Positions 43,173-51,576 of a stretch of DNA of 64,000 nucleotides are shown here, piece after piece. The DNA comes from JABMNT01 sp048262655. Lineage in GTDB: Bacteria; Pseudomonadota; Alphaproteobacteria; Rhodospirillales; Casp-alpha2. The notes beneath the pieces are model-generated. The model made no database searches and was not told the DNA's origin. It saw only the letters and a program-made list of their open reading frames with translations. Location: positions 310,001 through 374,000 of the forward strand of contig JBLXEY010000004.1 of assembly GCA_048262655.1 (NCBI GenBank). Direction: 5' to 3'. The stretch's first letter is position 1. The number at the start of each line of letters is the position of its first letter. The translations under genes and the position numbers were made by a program.

Positions 43173-44459
43173 ATGAGTGTCGAGCCGCAGTACGAGCGTC
43201 TGGATTATGAAAAATCCAAAAAGCTGGCAAGGAGTGACGACCCAAGCGTGCGCGCGCGTCTTGCCAGTCGCAAAGATTTGCCGCCGGAAATTCTATATTT
43301 TTTGGCGGAAGACAGTGACCCAAACGTCCGCCAACAAGTCGCTAACAACGACGCCGCACCAGAGTTAACGCATTCCCTTTTAGCTAAGGATGAAGCGGAA
43401 GGGGTGCGGGCCGGATTGGCGAGCAAGATTGCCCGATCATATGATTCTCAGATTGATGATGTGAACCCAAAATCACAGCAAATGTCGCACGATGCCCTGG
43501 CCCGCCTGGCTGGTGATCAAATCATGACGGTGCGCCGGGCCTTGGCAAATGCCATTAAGGATATCCCCGGCGCGCCGGCAGATATTGTTTTAAAAATGGC
43601 GACAGATACGGAAATTCAGGTCAGTGGCCCTGTCCTTGAGCATTCACCGGTTCTGACCGATGCAGACCTGATTCGGATAATTGAGTCGCCGCGTAGTGAC
43701 GGCGCAAGGAACTTTATCTCCAAGCGCAGGGAGGTGGGTGAGACGGTATCTGATGCCATCGTTGCTACCGATGATATCAGTGCGATCGGCGATCTTCTGG
43801 GCAACAGCAGCGCACACATTAAGGAACAGACACTCGATAAGCTGGTCGACCGTGCTGCAGATATTGAACTTTGGCACGCGCCCTTGGTCGCCAGACCCTC
43901 GTTGTCGGATAAAGCGGTGACGCGATTGGCCCATTATGTTGCAGAGAATTTACTGGATGAGCTTTTGCAGCGTGATGATGTGGAAGAAGAAACCCTGTCT
44001 GACGTTAAACGGGTTATCCAGGAGCGCTTGGATGCCGATACCTTTGCAATAGAAGACGAAGCGGACATCCCGATAGCAGCACAAGACTTTTTGTCGATGG
44101 AAGTGCCGATGGCGATGATCCAGCGATTATATGAGAGCCGTCGACTGGACAGCCAAATGCTTGAGCGGTCGCTGGATGCGGGTGACTATTCGTTCGTCCT
44201 GGGAGCTCTTATCGTCAGTTCAGGTATCAGCGAAGACGTCGTTCAACTTGTGTTCACAGAGAAAAGTGAAAAAGGCATTGTTGCCGTCTGTCGCCTGGCT
44301 TCGGTCCCGCTGTCGCTGGTTATTCGTATTCAACAGCGAATGGGCGGTATCCCGCCAAAAGACGTTTTGAAACCTGTTGATGATGAATATCCTTTGTCAC
44401 AAGATGATGCAGAATGGCAAATTGAATTCTACACGAAATTGGCAAGACGTTTGGCGTAA
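43173..44459 (+). CDS. DUF2336 repeat protein (first of a tandem pair)
   Basis: A 428-residue protein of HEAT-like helical repeats: VRARLASRKDLPPEILYFLAEDSDPNVRQQVANN and similar blocks recur every 35 or so residues in the first 130, then the DUF2336 region (HSPVLTDADLIRIIESPRSDGARNFISKR, WHAPLVARPSLSD). No signal or membrane segment. I take ATG 43173 rather than the TTG at 43152. The family is mainly alphaproteobacterial and has no settled function; the link to a diguanylate cyclase gene suggests a protein-interaction role in c-di-GMP signalling, by inference only. Confidence 0.85.
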   Translation: MSVEPQYERLDYEKSKKLARSDDPSVRARLASRKDLPPEILYFLAEDSDPNVRQQVANNDAAPELTHSLLAKDEAEGVRAGLASKIARSYDSQIDDVNPKSQQMSHDALARLAGDQIMTVRRALANAIKDIPGAPADIVLKMATDTEIQVSGPVLEHSPVLTDADLIRIIESPRSDGARNFISKRREVGETVSDAIVATDDISAIGDLLGNSSAHIKEQTLDKLVDRAADIELWHAPLVARPSLSDKAVTRLAHYVAENLLDELLQRDDVEEETLSDVKRVIQERLDADTFAIEDEADIPIAAQDFLSMEVPMAMIQRLYESRRLDSQMLERSLDAGDYSFVLGALIVSSGISEDVVQLVFTEKSEKGIVAVCRLASVPLSLVIRIQQRMGGIPPKDVLKPVDDEYPLSQDDAEWQIEFYTKLARRLA

Positions 44460-44475
44460 GCCCCAGGAAATTTGA

Positions 44476-45768
44476 ATGAAGAATATTATCAGCAAGTTGT
44501 TCGGAGGTGGTAAAGGTCGTGAGGTGACTTACGAGCAGGCCAAGGAACTTGCTAATCACGAAGATGATGATGTGCGGCGGGATCTGGCAAGCCAGTCTGA
44601 GCTGCGGCCTGAAATTCTTTATTATCTAACCGACGATAAGTCTCCGTCGGTCCGGTCCGAAGTCGCCCGAAATCAATCGACCCCGGCACAAGCCGATCTG
44701 ATACTGGCAAAAGATAAAAGCGATGAAGTTCGTATTGATTTGGCAGCCAAAATTTCGCGCCTTGCACCGGGGCTGACAGCCAATGAAAAAGATCAGGTCA
44801 AAGTTTTGGCTTATGAAGCCCTTGAAATTTTGGCCCGCGATCAGGTTGTCCGAGTCCGCCAGATTATTGCAGAGACTCTCAAAGAGTATGCCGACGCCCC
44901 TCCAGAAATTATTCGTCAGTTGGCCTGGGATGCGGAAGTCCTTGTGTCGGGACCTATCCTCGAATACTCGCCGGTTCTAACAGACGATGACCTGATTGAA
45001 ATTATTAATCGAGGCAGCTCGACCGGGCGGCTTAACGCCATATCAAAGCGTGAAAATGTGTCCGGTTCCGTCGTCGATGCGATTGTCGAAACATCTGATG
45101 AGGTCGCCATTGGGCTTTTGCTGGCAAATAAAAGTGCACAAATCCGAGAGCAAACACTGGATAACATCATTGAGAATGCGATCACCGTGGAAAGCTGGCA
45201 TGCGCCCTTGGTTGCGCGACCAAGGCTCTCTGAATTTGCCGCAATGAGGTTGGCTAAGTTCGTTGCAGACAATTTATTAAAAACGCTGACATCGCGCAAA
45301 GACTTACCCCCTGCCGTTTTAGCACAAGTGCGAACGGCGGTGAATGATCGGATTGATCATCCAGAGCACGAGCCAACCGAAAAAGCCGACGCAGAAGAAA
45401 ATATTTCGACGCCTCTGCAAGACGCTTTTGCAAAGGCAGAAAAACTGCAGGCCAAAGGTAATTTGGATGAGGCGGAGGTCATGCGCGCCTTAAAGAGCAA
45501 AGACCGTTTCGCAGTTGTTGCTGCGTTGTCGGTATTAACCGACGTACCAGTTATTAAAATGGAAAAAGCAGTGCGGTTGAAAGAGCCCAAAGGTATGGTG
45601 TCGATTGCCTGGAAGGCTGGCCTTACGGTAAAGACCCTTGCCGCATTACAGCGCGATATTGCCGAGATTTCCGAAGATAAAATTCTGGCACCAACGGCCG
45701 ACGGAAATTTCCCGCTTAGCGAATCCGATATGGAATGGCAGTTCGAAGCCGTTACGGATGTCCTTTGA
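44476..45768 (+). CDS. DUF2336 repeat protein (second of a tandem pair)
   Basis: A 430-residue paralogue of the previous gene with the same order of blocks: LASQSELRPEILYYLTDDKSPSVRSEVARN, then YSPVLTDDDLIEIINRGSSTGRLNAISKRENV and WHAPLVARPRLSE. It adds an acidic linker (EKADAEENIS) near 305. AGGAAA precedes the ATG, and 16 bases separate the two genes. The copies differ throughout, so the duplication is old. Possibly the pair form a hetero-oligomer. Confidence 0.85.
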   Translation: MKNIISKLFGGGKGREVTYEQAKELANHEDDDVRRDLASQSELRPEILYYLTDDKSPSVRSEVARNQSTPAQADLILAKDKSDEVRIDLAAKISRLAPGLTANEKDQVKVLAYEALEILARDQVVRVRQIIAETLKEYADAPPEIIRQLAWDAEVLVSGPILEYSPVLTDDDLIEIINRGSSTGRLNAISKRENVSGSVVDAIVETSDEVAIGLLLANKSAQIREQTLDNIIENAITVESWHAPLVARPRLSEFAAMRLAKFVADNLLKTLTSRKDLPPAVLAQVRTAVNDRIDHPEHEPTEKADAEENISTPLQDAFAKAEKLQAKGNLDEAEVMRALKSKDRFAVVAALSVLTDVPVIKMEKAVRLKEPKGMVSIAWKAGLTVKTLAALQRDIAEISEDKILAPTADGNFPLSESDMEWQFEAVTDVL

Positions 45769-45819
45769 TAGAGGATCGCGTAAGCAACGGACGTTGGCAA
45801 CGACGCCCAGAGGACGACG

Positions 45820-46674
45820 TCAGGCGGATGCTTGCTCAACTCGATAAGGATGGGCCGGATAGGTTCCCAGAACATTAACCTCGTGGGTGAAAAACTGAAG
45901 TTCTTCAAAGGCGTTTTTTAAGCCTTCGTCGTCCGGGTGACCTTCAACGTCGGCGTAAAATTGCGCCGCAATAAAGCCACCTCTCAGATAACTCTCCAGC
46001 TTTGTCATGTTCACACCATTTGTCGCAAAGCCGCCCATCGCTTTATAGAGCGCGGCTGGCAAGTTCCGAACCCGGAAGACGAACGTTGTCATAACAGGCC
46101 CGGACCCTGCGGCGGGTATAAGAGGATCACGGGACATGACAACAAACCGTGTTGTATTGCGTTCCGTGTCCTCCAGATCTTTGGCGAGAACTTTCAGACC
46201 ATAAATTTCCGCTGCCAGTTTTGAGCTTATGGCTGCTTGCGTGATGTCGTTCCACTTTGCAACATCTTTAGAAGCGCCCGCCGTATCGGCATGGTCTACC
46301 GGCAAAAGATCGTGTTTTTGATTGAAGTTACGGCACTGGTTTAAGGCGTGGATATGGCTGTGAACATGCGTAATCGTCTCGAGAGATGCTCCCTCGACAG
46401 CAAGCAGGTGATGGTTAACGGGTTGAAAGTGTTCACCAATAATATGGAGACCGGAATCCGGCAGTAAATGATGGATGTCGGCAACCCGACCGGCAACTGT
46501 ATTATCAATAGGGATCATTGCCAGCTTTGCCCGTTTGTCACGAACAGCTTGAAAGGCATCCTGAAAATTTCGGCAGGGCAGAGTTGTCATTTCCGGGTAG
46601 GCAGCGCGGCAGGACATATCTGAATAGGCGCCAAGGGATCCTTGAAAAGCTATGGTTTGATCTGGGTTAGACAT
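45820..46674 (-). CDS. pheA: Prephenate dehydratase
   Basis: Converts prephenate to phenylpyruvate in phenylalanine synthesis. 284 residues: a PDT catalytic domain (about 7–185; FQGSLGAYSD, IPIDNTVAGRV, and the TRF motif in NTTRFVVMSRD) and a C-terminal ACT domain that binds phenylalanine (GGFATNGVNMTKLESYL). It has no chorismate mutase domain. It lies 30 bases after kdsB, an order conserved in alphaproteobacteria. GGAG precedes the ATG. Confidence 0.96.
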   Translation of the reverse strand: MSNPDQTIAFQGSLGAYSDMSCRAAYPEMTTLPCRNFQDAFQAVRDKRAKLAMIPIDNTVAGRVADIHHLLPDSGLHIIGEHFQPVNHHLLAVEGASLETITHVHSHIHALNQCRNFNQKHDLLPVDHADTAGASKDVAKWNDITQAAISSKLAAEIYGLKVLAKDLEDTERNTTRFVVMSRDPLIPAAGSGPVMTTFVFRVRNLPAALYKAMGGFATNGVNMTKLESYLRGGFIAAQFYADVEGHPDDEGLKNAFEELQFFTHEVNVLGTYPAHPYRVEQASA

Positions 46675-46704
46675 GGAAACTCCGGAATTCTCGTAATTGG
46701 TTCT

Positions 46705-47454
46705 TTAGCGCGTGGCCGCAATCATCTCTCGAGCAAGCGCAAGATCGGCAGGAGTATCGACACCAAAAGGAACCGTGTCAACGCACGCCGCGTCGATCCG
46801 CATCCCTGATTCCAAGGCGCGAAGTTGTTCCAGCTTTTCGCGTTGTTCCAAGATGCCAGGCGGTAGTGCCACAAACCGTGTAAGAGCGTCGCGCCGGTAG
46901 GCATATAGCCCGATGTGGTGATATAAAGGGCCAGGTCCAGTCGGTACGGTTGCCCGGCTGAAGTATAAGGCGCGACCGATTGTTTCTCCATCTGGCAGGC
47001 CCAAAACCGCTTTTACGACATTCGGATTGGTTTTTTGTTCTTCTTCGACGATTTCTGCGACCAATGTGGACATATCGCATCCGTCGCGTTTTAGCGCTTC
47101 AAGACAAATCCGAATAATTTTAGGATCGATGGTTGGCAAGTCCCCCTGGACGTTGATGATGCAGTCATAGGTTTTGTCAGGGTCAATCAGGCACAGGGCT
47201 TCATAGATACGATCTGAGCCAGAAGGATGATCCGGGGCCGTCATGACAGCCTTGCCACCCACGTCTTCTATAGCCTCCTTGATCGATAGGTCTCCACAGG
47301 CAACGACAACAGGGCCGATGTCAGCTTCCATTGCACGTCGCCAGCAATGGACAATCATCGGCTCGCCCAGAATATCTGCCAAAGGCTTGTTCGGAAGGCG
47401 CGTCGATGCCAACCGTGAGGGAATTAGGACAACAGGTTTCGTAAGTGCAGTCAT
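46705..47454 (-). CDS. kdsB: 3-deoxy-manno-octulosonate cytidylyltransferase (CMP-KDO synthetase)
   Basis: A 249-residue enzyme that activates KDO for lipopolysaccharide core synthesis. The nucleotide-binding opening VVLIPSRLASTRLPNKPLADI, VNVQGDLP-type motif (IINVQGDLPTID) and HHIGLYAYRRDAL are complete. Its presence shows a Gram-negative outer membrane with LPS. First of the kdsB–pheA pair and divergent from the cytochrome c gene. Confidence 0.96.
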   Translation of the reverse strand: MTALTKPVVLIPSRLASTRLPNKPLADILGEPMIVHCWRRAMEADIGPVVVACGDLSIKEAIEDVGGKAVMTAPDHPSGSDRIYEALCLIDPDKTYDCIINVQGDLPTIDPKIIRICLEALKRDGCDMSTLVAEIVEEEQKTNPNVVKAVLGLPDGETIGRALYFSRATVPTGPGPLYHHIGLYAYRRDALTRFVALPPGILEQREKLEQLRALESGMRIDAACVDTVPFGVDTPADLALAREMIAATR

Positions 47455-47523
47455 AATCTGAGCATATCGCTGCAGGTCGCTCGGGAAAAGACCTAAGGAA
47501 AATTTGAATCCAGTGATTGCACC

Positions 47524-47550
47524 AGCGGGAACTTAACGTTAAATTCCGCT
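47524..47550. promoter_or_regulatory. Near-palindrome upstream of the cytochrome c gene
   Basis: A 27-base element, AGCGG at one end and CCGCT at the other with a perfect TTAACGTTAA core, ends 22 bases before the start codon. Its place in the kdsB–cytochrome c divergent gap fits an operator or a 5'-leader hairpin. Confidence 0.45.
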
Positions 47551-47572
47551 CATAATTTGGAGATTTAGGTCC

Positions 47573-48112
47573 ATGCATTTTTCGATTTGGGAAAAACTCG
47601 GTTTTGGTGTGCTTGTTGCAGCTTGGGTTGCATTTGGCGCGAATTTTGTTGGCGACAAACTTATTCACGCAGAACCGCTTGAGAAATCAGCTTATCAGGT
47701 TGAGTTGCCGGAAGGTGATTCGGCTGCAGAAGCGACAGAGACAGCGAATGCTGCTACTGAGAGCGCGATCATGATGCTGGCATCTGCCGATGTCGGGCGC
47801 GGTTTAAAAGTCTTCGGTAAGTGTAAATCCTGCCATACCGTTAATGAAGGCGGTAAAAACGGTGTCGGACCCAATCTTTGGAACGTCGTCGGGCGCTCAA
47901 AGGCTGCTGTTGACGGCTTCAAGTACTCTGGCGTCTTGTCAGAGATGGGTGGTGAGTGGTCTTATGAAAATCTTGATGCGTTCTTGATTAAACCAAAGGA
48001 TTACGCACCTGGTACCAAGATGTCTTTTAACGGCCTCAAGAAAGCAAGTGACCGTGCGGCGCTGATTTTGTATCTCCGCTCTTTGAGCGCGTCTCCGAAG
48101 CCGTTACCGTAA
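47573..48112 (+). CDS. Membrane-anchored class I cytochrome c (CycM/c552-like)
   Basis: A 179-residue electron carrier. An N-terminal uncleaved anchor (LGFGVLVAAWVAFGANFVG) and an Ala/Thr/Glu-rich linker (about 45–70) precede one haem domain with CKSCH near 85 and the axial Met in APGTKMSFNG. It probably carries electrons from the bc1 complex to a terminal oxidase. The kdsB–pheA–cytochrome order is typical of alphaproteobacteria. GGAG lies upstream of the ATG. Confidence 0.94.
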   Translation: MHFSIWEKLGFGVLVAAWVAFGANFVGDKLIHAEPLEKSAYQVELPEGDSAAEATETANAATESAIMMLASADVGRGLKVFGKCKSCHTVNEGGKNGVGPNLWNVVGRSKAAVDGFKYSGVLSEMGGEWSYENLDAFLIKPKDYAPGTKMSFNGLKKASDRAALILYLRSLSASPKPLP

Positions 48113-48122
48113 GCCATCAGGC

Positions 48123-48899
48123 TTGAGCACCCCAGATACCACAGATTTCGTGGAACTCGCGGAGCGAATGGCAGATGCTGTTCGCCCCGTTTCGCTGAGT
48201 TATTTCAGGACAGGTTTAGGCATCGATCGCAAGGCCGACGATAGCCCGGTAACCATTGCTGACCGGGAAGCCGAGACGGTCATGCGCCAAATGATTGAGG
48301 CCGCATTCCCCGATCACGGTATTATCGGTGAAGAACATGGCATCAAAGATGCTGACGCGGATTTTGTCTGGGTGCTTGATCCGATCGATGGCACACAGGC
48401 TTTCGCGACGGGAAAACCCCTGTTCGGAACCCTGATTGCGCTGTTACATGAAGGTAAACCTGTTTTAGGTGTTATTGATATGCCAGCCTTGAGCGAACGG
48501 TGGCTTGGCGTTCAAGGTCAACCGACGCTCTTTAAGGGGCAACCGGTTAAGACTCGCACGTGCGACCAGTTGTCGGATGCTTGGCTATACGCAACATCGC
48601 CGCAAATGTTTGTGCCCGAACGATTCCCAAACTTTGAAAACTTGCGTACCTCATGTCGCCGATCTGTCTATGGGGCCGAATGCCATGCATATGGTCTTTT
48701 AAGTTCAGGCTGGGTGGATGTGGTCTGCGAAGATACGCTAGAGTCTTATGACTACGCGGCACTCATTCCGGTTATTGAAGGCGCCGGTGGCGTGATAACC
48801 GATTGGCACGGCGACAAGTTGACAACCCAATCAGAAGGCCATGTGATTGCAGTTGGTGACCCTGCTTTGCATGAGAAAGTCATTAAAGCCCTTTCCTGA
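48123..48899 (+). CDS. hisN: Histidinol-phosphatase, inositol monophosphatase family
   Basis: A 258-residue Mg-dependent phosphatase close to alphaproteobacterial HisN: GEEHGIKDADADFVWVLDPIDGT in the metal site, TGKPLFGTLIALLHEGKPVLG, and the closing ESYDYAALIPVIEGAGG. HisN sequences often carry the same features, so histidine synthesis is likely, but other IMPase activities cannot be excluded. The start is TTG at 48123, 10 bases after the cytochrome stop, so the two may share a transcript. Confidence 0.85.
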   Translation: MSTPDTTDFVELAERMADAVRPVSLSYFRTGLGIDRKADDSPVTIADREAETVMRQMIEAAFPDHGIIGEEHGIKDADADFVWVLDPIDGTQAFATGKPLFGTLIALLHEGKPVLGVIDMPALSERWLGVQGQPTLFKGQPVKTRTCDQLSDAWLYATSPQMFVPERFPNFENLRTSCRRSVYGAECHAYGLLSSGWVDVVCEDTLESYDYAALIPVIEGAGGVITDWHGDKLTTQSEGHVIAVGDPALHEKVIKALS

Positions 48900-48931
48900 A
48901 GGTTGCCAGTGTGGTTGTCAGGCAGAGCGCC

Positions 48932-49336
48932 TTAAAACTCTAGTGTCCCGTCTATTGAAATTTTGACGAACTGTCCGCTTTCCAGTGCAGGCGCGTTAAT
49001 GCGCAGCATTGGTATTGTCTGGTATCCCATCTCTTCTGCAACCAGATTGCCGAGTGCCAAAATAGCATCGACCTCCGTCATCAGGATGGCAGAGGGGGCG
49101 GTGTTTTTATAGAGTAATTCCAGCAAGACTGCACTCGATGAGCTTGAGCCAATCATTCCTGGTAAGATCAGAATTTTGCCTGATATACATGCGCCATAAT
49201 CGGGATGGTTCGGCTGAATAAGGGTACCTGTTTTCGGGCTTACACCGCCCCAAAAGCTAACGGGAGCTGAAAGCCGGAGCACCGTTCCTTCGGCTTCTCC
49301 CGGGAACAGGACGATGCTGGTTAGCTGGTTTGCCAT
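48932..49336 (-). CDS. Aconitase X small (swivel) subunit
   Basis: A 134-residue swivel-domain protein (former DUF126): FWGGVSPKTGTLIQPNHPDYG and the Ser-rich GMIGSSSSSAVLLELLY loop, where the catalytic Ser is expected. It starts 16 bases inside the end of the large-subunit gene, so the two are coupled and form the two-chain type of aconitase X. In characterised bacteria such enzymes dehydrate cis-3-hydroxy-L-proline to Δ1-pyrroline-2-carboxylate; the archaeal type acts on mevalonate phosphate. The neighbourhood favours the former. Confidence 0.9.
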   Translation of the reverse strand: MANQLTSIVLFPGEAEGTVLRLSAPVSFWGGVSPKTGTLIQPNHPDYGACISGKILILPGMIGSSSSSAVLLELLYKNTAPSAILMTEVDAILALGNLVAEEMGYQTIPMLRINAPALESGQFVKISIDGTLEF

Positions 49337-50586
49337 AGTCTCTCATCCCGTTTCAGTCGCCCGCTGATGGCCGTTTCAACGCAATCATCGAGGGAGCCGA
49401 ATATCGATTCGTAACCCGTATTGCCAGGTCCATAATGGGCGAACTTTGCAGAATTTGTCATCATGACACCGCCGTTCCCTTTCAGAACGGGCGCAACTGC
49501 GACACAGGTATCAACAACCAGCTCAATTCCGGCTTCAGAAAGTATGGGCAGCAAGGCTTCGGCTTCCAGTTTTTGCAGGACAAACCGATTGGTACAGACA
49601 TAGAACGGTATACGGCACCGGCGTCCGGCAAGCTTTTCAACAAGCATCTTTGTTTCAGAGATCGAGAAGTGAGGACTTCCCACAGCGACACAATTGATCT
49701 CTCCGGATGTTGATATGGTTTGACTTAAGCGATCGCGCTCCTGTCGAAAATCCTCTGCCGATGGGGTAAGGATCTCACTGGCTTCGATGCCTCCTAATGC
49801 CTGATGAAGCGTCGGTGCTTCCGGGGTTCTGCCAACAATATGAAATAATCCCACAGCGCCTGTCGATGCCGCTCCAGCGCCTAATGCTTTTAAGTGATCA
49901 TCGCTGATTGAGTGGCCGAGGCCCGTAAGGACGGGAATTATGGATCCAACCGTACGCCCAAGCCAGGCACCCAAAACCGGATAAAAGCTCTCTGACTGCT
50001 TGAGCGCGTCTGGGATGTGGGAAAGCTCAATGACCAGTTGCGCGCGCCGGTTCTCGGGGACATGCAAACCATAGAAAGGTGCCCGACCGACCAATGCCAT
50101 ACAAATGTCCAGCAAATCCCCATAACGATTGGTACGTGCGCCCAAAACAGAGTTTGCAAAAACTACGGCGTTGCTCTCGCCCCAGGCAATGTTTTCGCCC
50201 AAAACAGGCCGGTGCCCAACCTGATATGGGGCGCATGTCCAACTGCCACGGCACCCAAGGGCTAGGTATGCCTGCATCTGGCGTTTTGCCATCGCTGTCT
50301 GGTGCGGTTCCGCGCGGACGATATGGGGGTGTATGAGGTCAAGCGCGCCTACATTCAATGTCGCCTCGATGGCAACTTTGCCGCCAAGGTCCCGGAGTTT
50401 TTCCGCAAAATAGACCCCACTGTCGCCATGGTACAAACACCCATCAATATGAGCCGACGTAACAGGAATAAACCTTTGGGCGCCTAGTGTTTCAGCCGTT
50501 TTACAGAGAATCCGCATCGCCAGCGCAGAAGCCGGTCGGGTTTCATCGGATAAAATCTGTTGTTCTTCGTCGCTGAGCGTAACCAT
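49321..50586 (-). CDS. Aconitase X large (catalytic) subunit, cis-3-hydroxyproline dehydratase type
   Basis: A 421-residue protein (former DUF521) expected to hold an Fe-S centre. The family motifs are GSWTCAPYQVGHRP with a ligand Cys near 117, GENIAWGESNAVVFANSVLGARTNRYGD, a second Cys in NCVAVGSPHFS and a third in VVDTCVAVAPVL. It is divergent from the hydroxyproline deaminase–dehydrogenase–epimerase operon across 91 bases. Dehydration of cis-3-hydroxy-L-proline is the best inference; the reductase for its product is not beside it (compare 5995–7002). Confidence 0.88.
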   Translation of the reverse strand: MVTLSDEEQQILSDETRPASALAMRILCKTAETLGAQRFIPVTSAHIDGCLYHGDSGVYFAEKLRDLGGKVAIEATLNVGALDLIHPHIVRAEPHQTAMAKRQMQAYLALGCRGSWTCAPYQVGHRPVLGENIAWGESNAVVFANSVLGARTNRYGDLLDICMALVGRAPFYGLHVPENRRAQLVIELSHIPDALKQSESFYPVLGAWLGRTVGSIIPVLTGLGHSISDDHLKALGAGAASTGAVGLFHIVGRTPEAPTLHQALGGIEASEILTPSAEDFRQERDRLSQTISTSGEINCVAVGSPHFSISETKMLVEKLAGRRCRIPFYVCTNRFVLQKLEAEALLPILSEAGIELVVDTCVAVAPVLKGNGGVMMTNSAKFAHYGPGNTGYESIFGSLDDCVETAISGRLKRDERLWQTS

Positions 50587-50677
50587 AAATGATTATATCA
50601 ATGAAAAAGCGGCTATTGCACGTTCATGGATGTTGGTTAAGCTGTCAATCGAAGGGCTTAAATCAGGGGAGAATGTT

Positions 50678-51574
50678 ATGACAGTGGATTGGAACGGTGT
50701 TTTTCCGGCATTAATGACGGAGTTTCACGAAGATGGGCGTCTCGATCTCGACGGGACACAGCGCCATATCAAGTCATGTCTCGACGCGGGCATCAATGGA
50801 TTGATTATGCTGGGTACGCTTGGCGAAAACAGTTCGCTTCGTCCTGAGGAAAAAGAAGCGGTTCTCAGCGCCGCGGTCGAAGCAGCTGACGGCAAAATTC
50901 CAGTTCTCTCTGGTGTCGCTGAATATACAACTGATTTTGCGATTGAACATACAGCGCGCGCCAAACGTGCCGGCTGTGCTGGATTGATGGTTTTACCAAG
51001 CATGGTCTACCAGCAAGATCAGCGTGAAGGCCAAGCCCATTTCAGGGCCATCGCGAACGCTACCGATCTTCCGATCATGATTTATAACAATCCGGTTTCT
51101 TATAAACTTGATATGTCGCCAGAAAGTTTCGTCGAGATGGCGGACGTCGAAAATATTGTCGCGGTAAAAGAATCGTCGAATGACAGTCGCCGCCTGACGG
51201 ATATGATCAATGCCTGTGGTGAGCGTTACCAGATGTTCTGTGGTGTTGACGATCTGGTCCTCGAAAATTTGATGTTTGGGGCGGTGGGCTGGGTCTCCGG
51301 CCTTGTGAACACCTTCCCGAAAGAAGCCATCGCTTTATATGATTACGCAAGGGCAGGCCGAATTGACGAAGCTGTAGCCCTCTATAGATGGTTCATGCCG
51401 CTGTTGCATCTGGATGTCGACGTAAAGCTTGTTCAGTATATCAAACTTGCCAATCAAATGACCGGGGAAGGGCGTGAGTGGGTCCGTCGGCCCCGGATGA
51501 CATTGGAAGGCGACGAGCGGGCGAAAGTCATGCAGATCGTGCAAACCGCTTTGGACAATCGGCCCAACCTATAG
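50678..51574 (+). CDS. DapA-family lyase, probable Δ1-pyrroline-4-hydroxy-2-carboxylate deaminase
   Basis: A 298-residue class I aldolase fold. GTLGENSSLRPEEKEAV near 48, the Tyr in IMIYNNPVSYKLD, and the Schiff-base Lys in IVAVKESSNDSRR are visible. The longer frame opens at 50630, but AGGGGAG lies 6 bases before ATG 50678. Next to a D-amino acid dehydrogenase and a 4-hydroxyproline epimerase, the expected reaction is deamination of Δ1-pyrroline-4-hydroxy-2-carboxylate to 2-oxoglutarate semialdehyde. The dehydrogenase for that product is not in the window. Other DapA-type activities remain possible. Confidence 0.85.
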   Translation: MTVDWNGVFPALMTEFHEDGRLDLDGTQRHIKSCLDAGINGLIMLGTLGENSSLRPEEKEAVLSAAVEAADGKIPVLSGVAEYTTDFAIEHTARAKRAGCAGLMVLPSMVYQQDQREGQAHFRAIANATDLPIMIYNNPVSYKLDMSPESFVEMADVENIVAVKESSNDSRRLTDMINACGERYQMFCGVDDLVLENLMFGAVGWVSGLVNTFPKEAIALYDYARAGRIDEAVALYRWFMPLLHLDVDVKLVQYIKLANQMTGEGREWVRRPRMTLEGDERAKVMQIVQTALDNRPNL

Positions 51575-51576
51575 GG

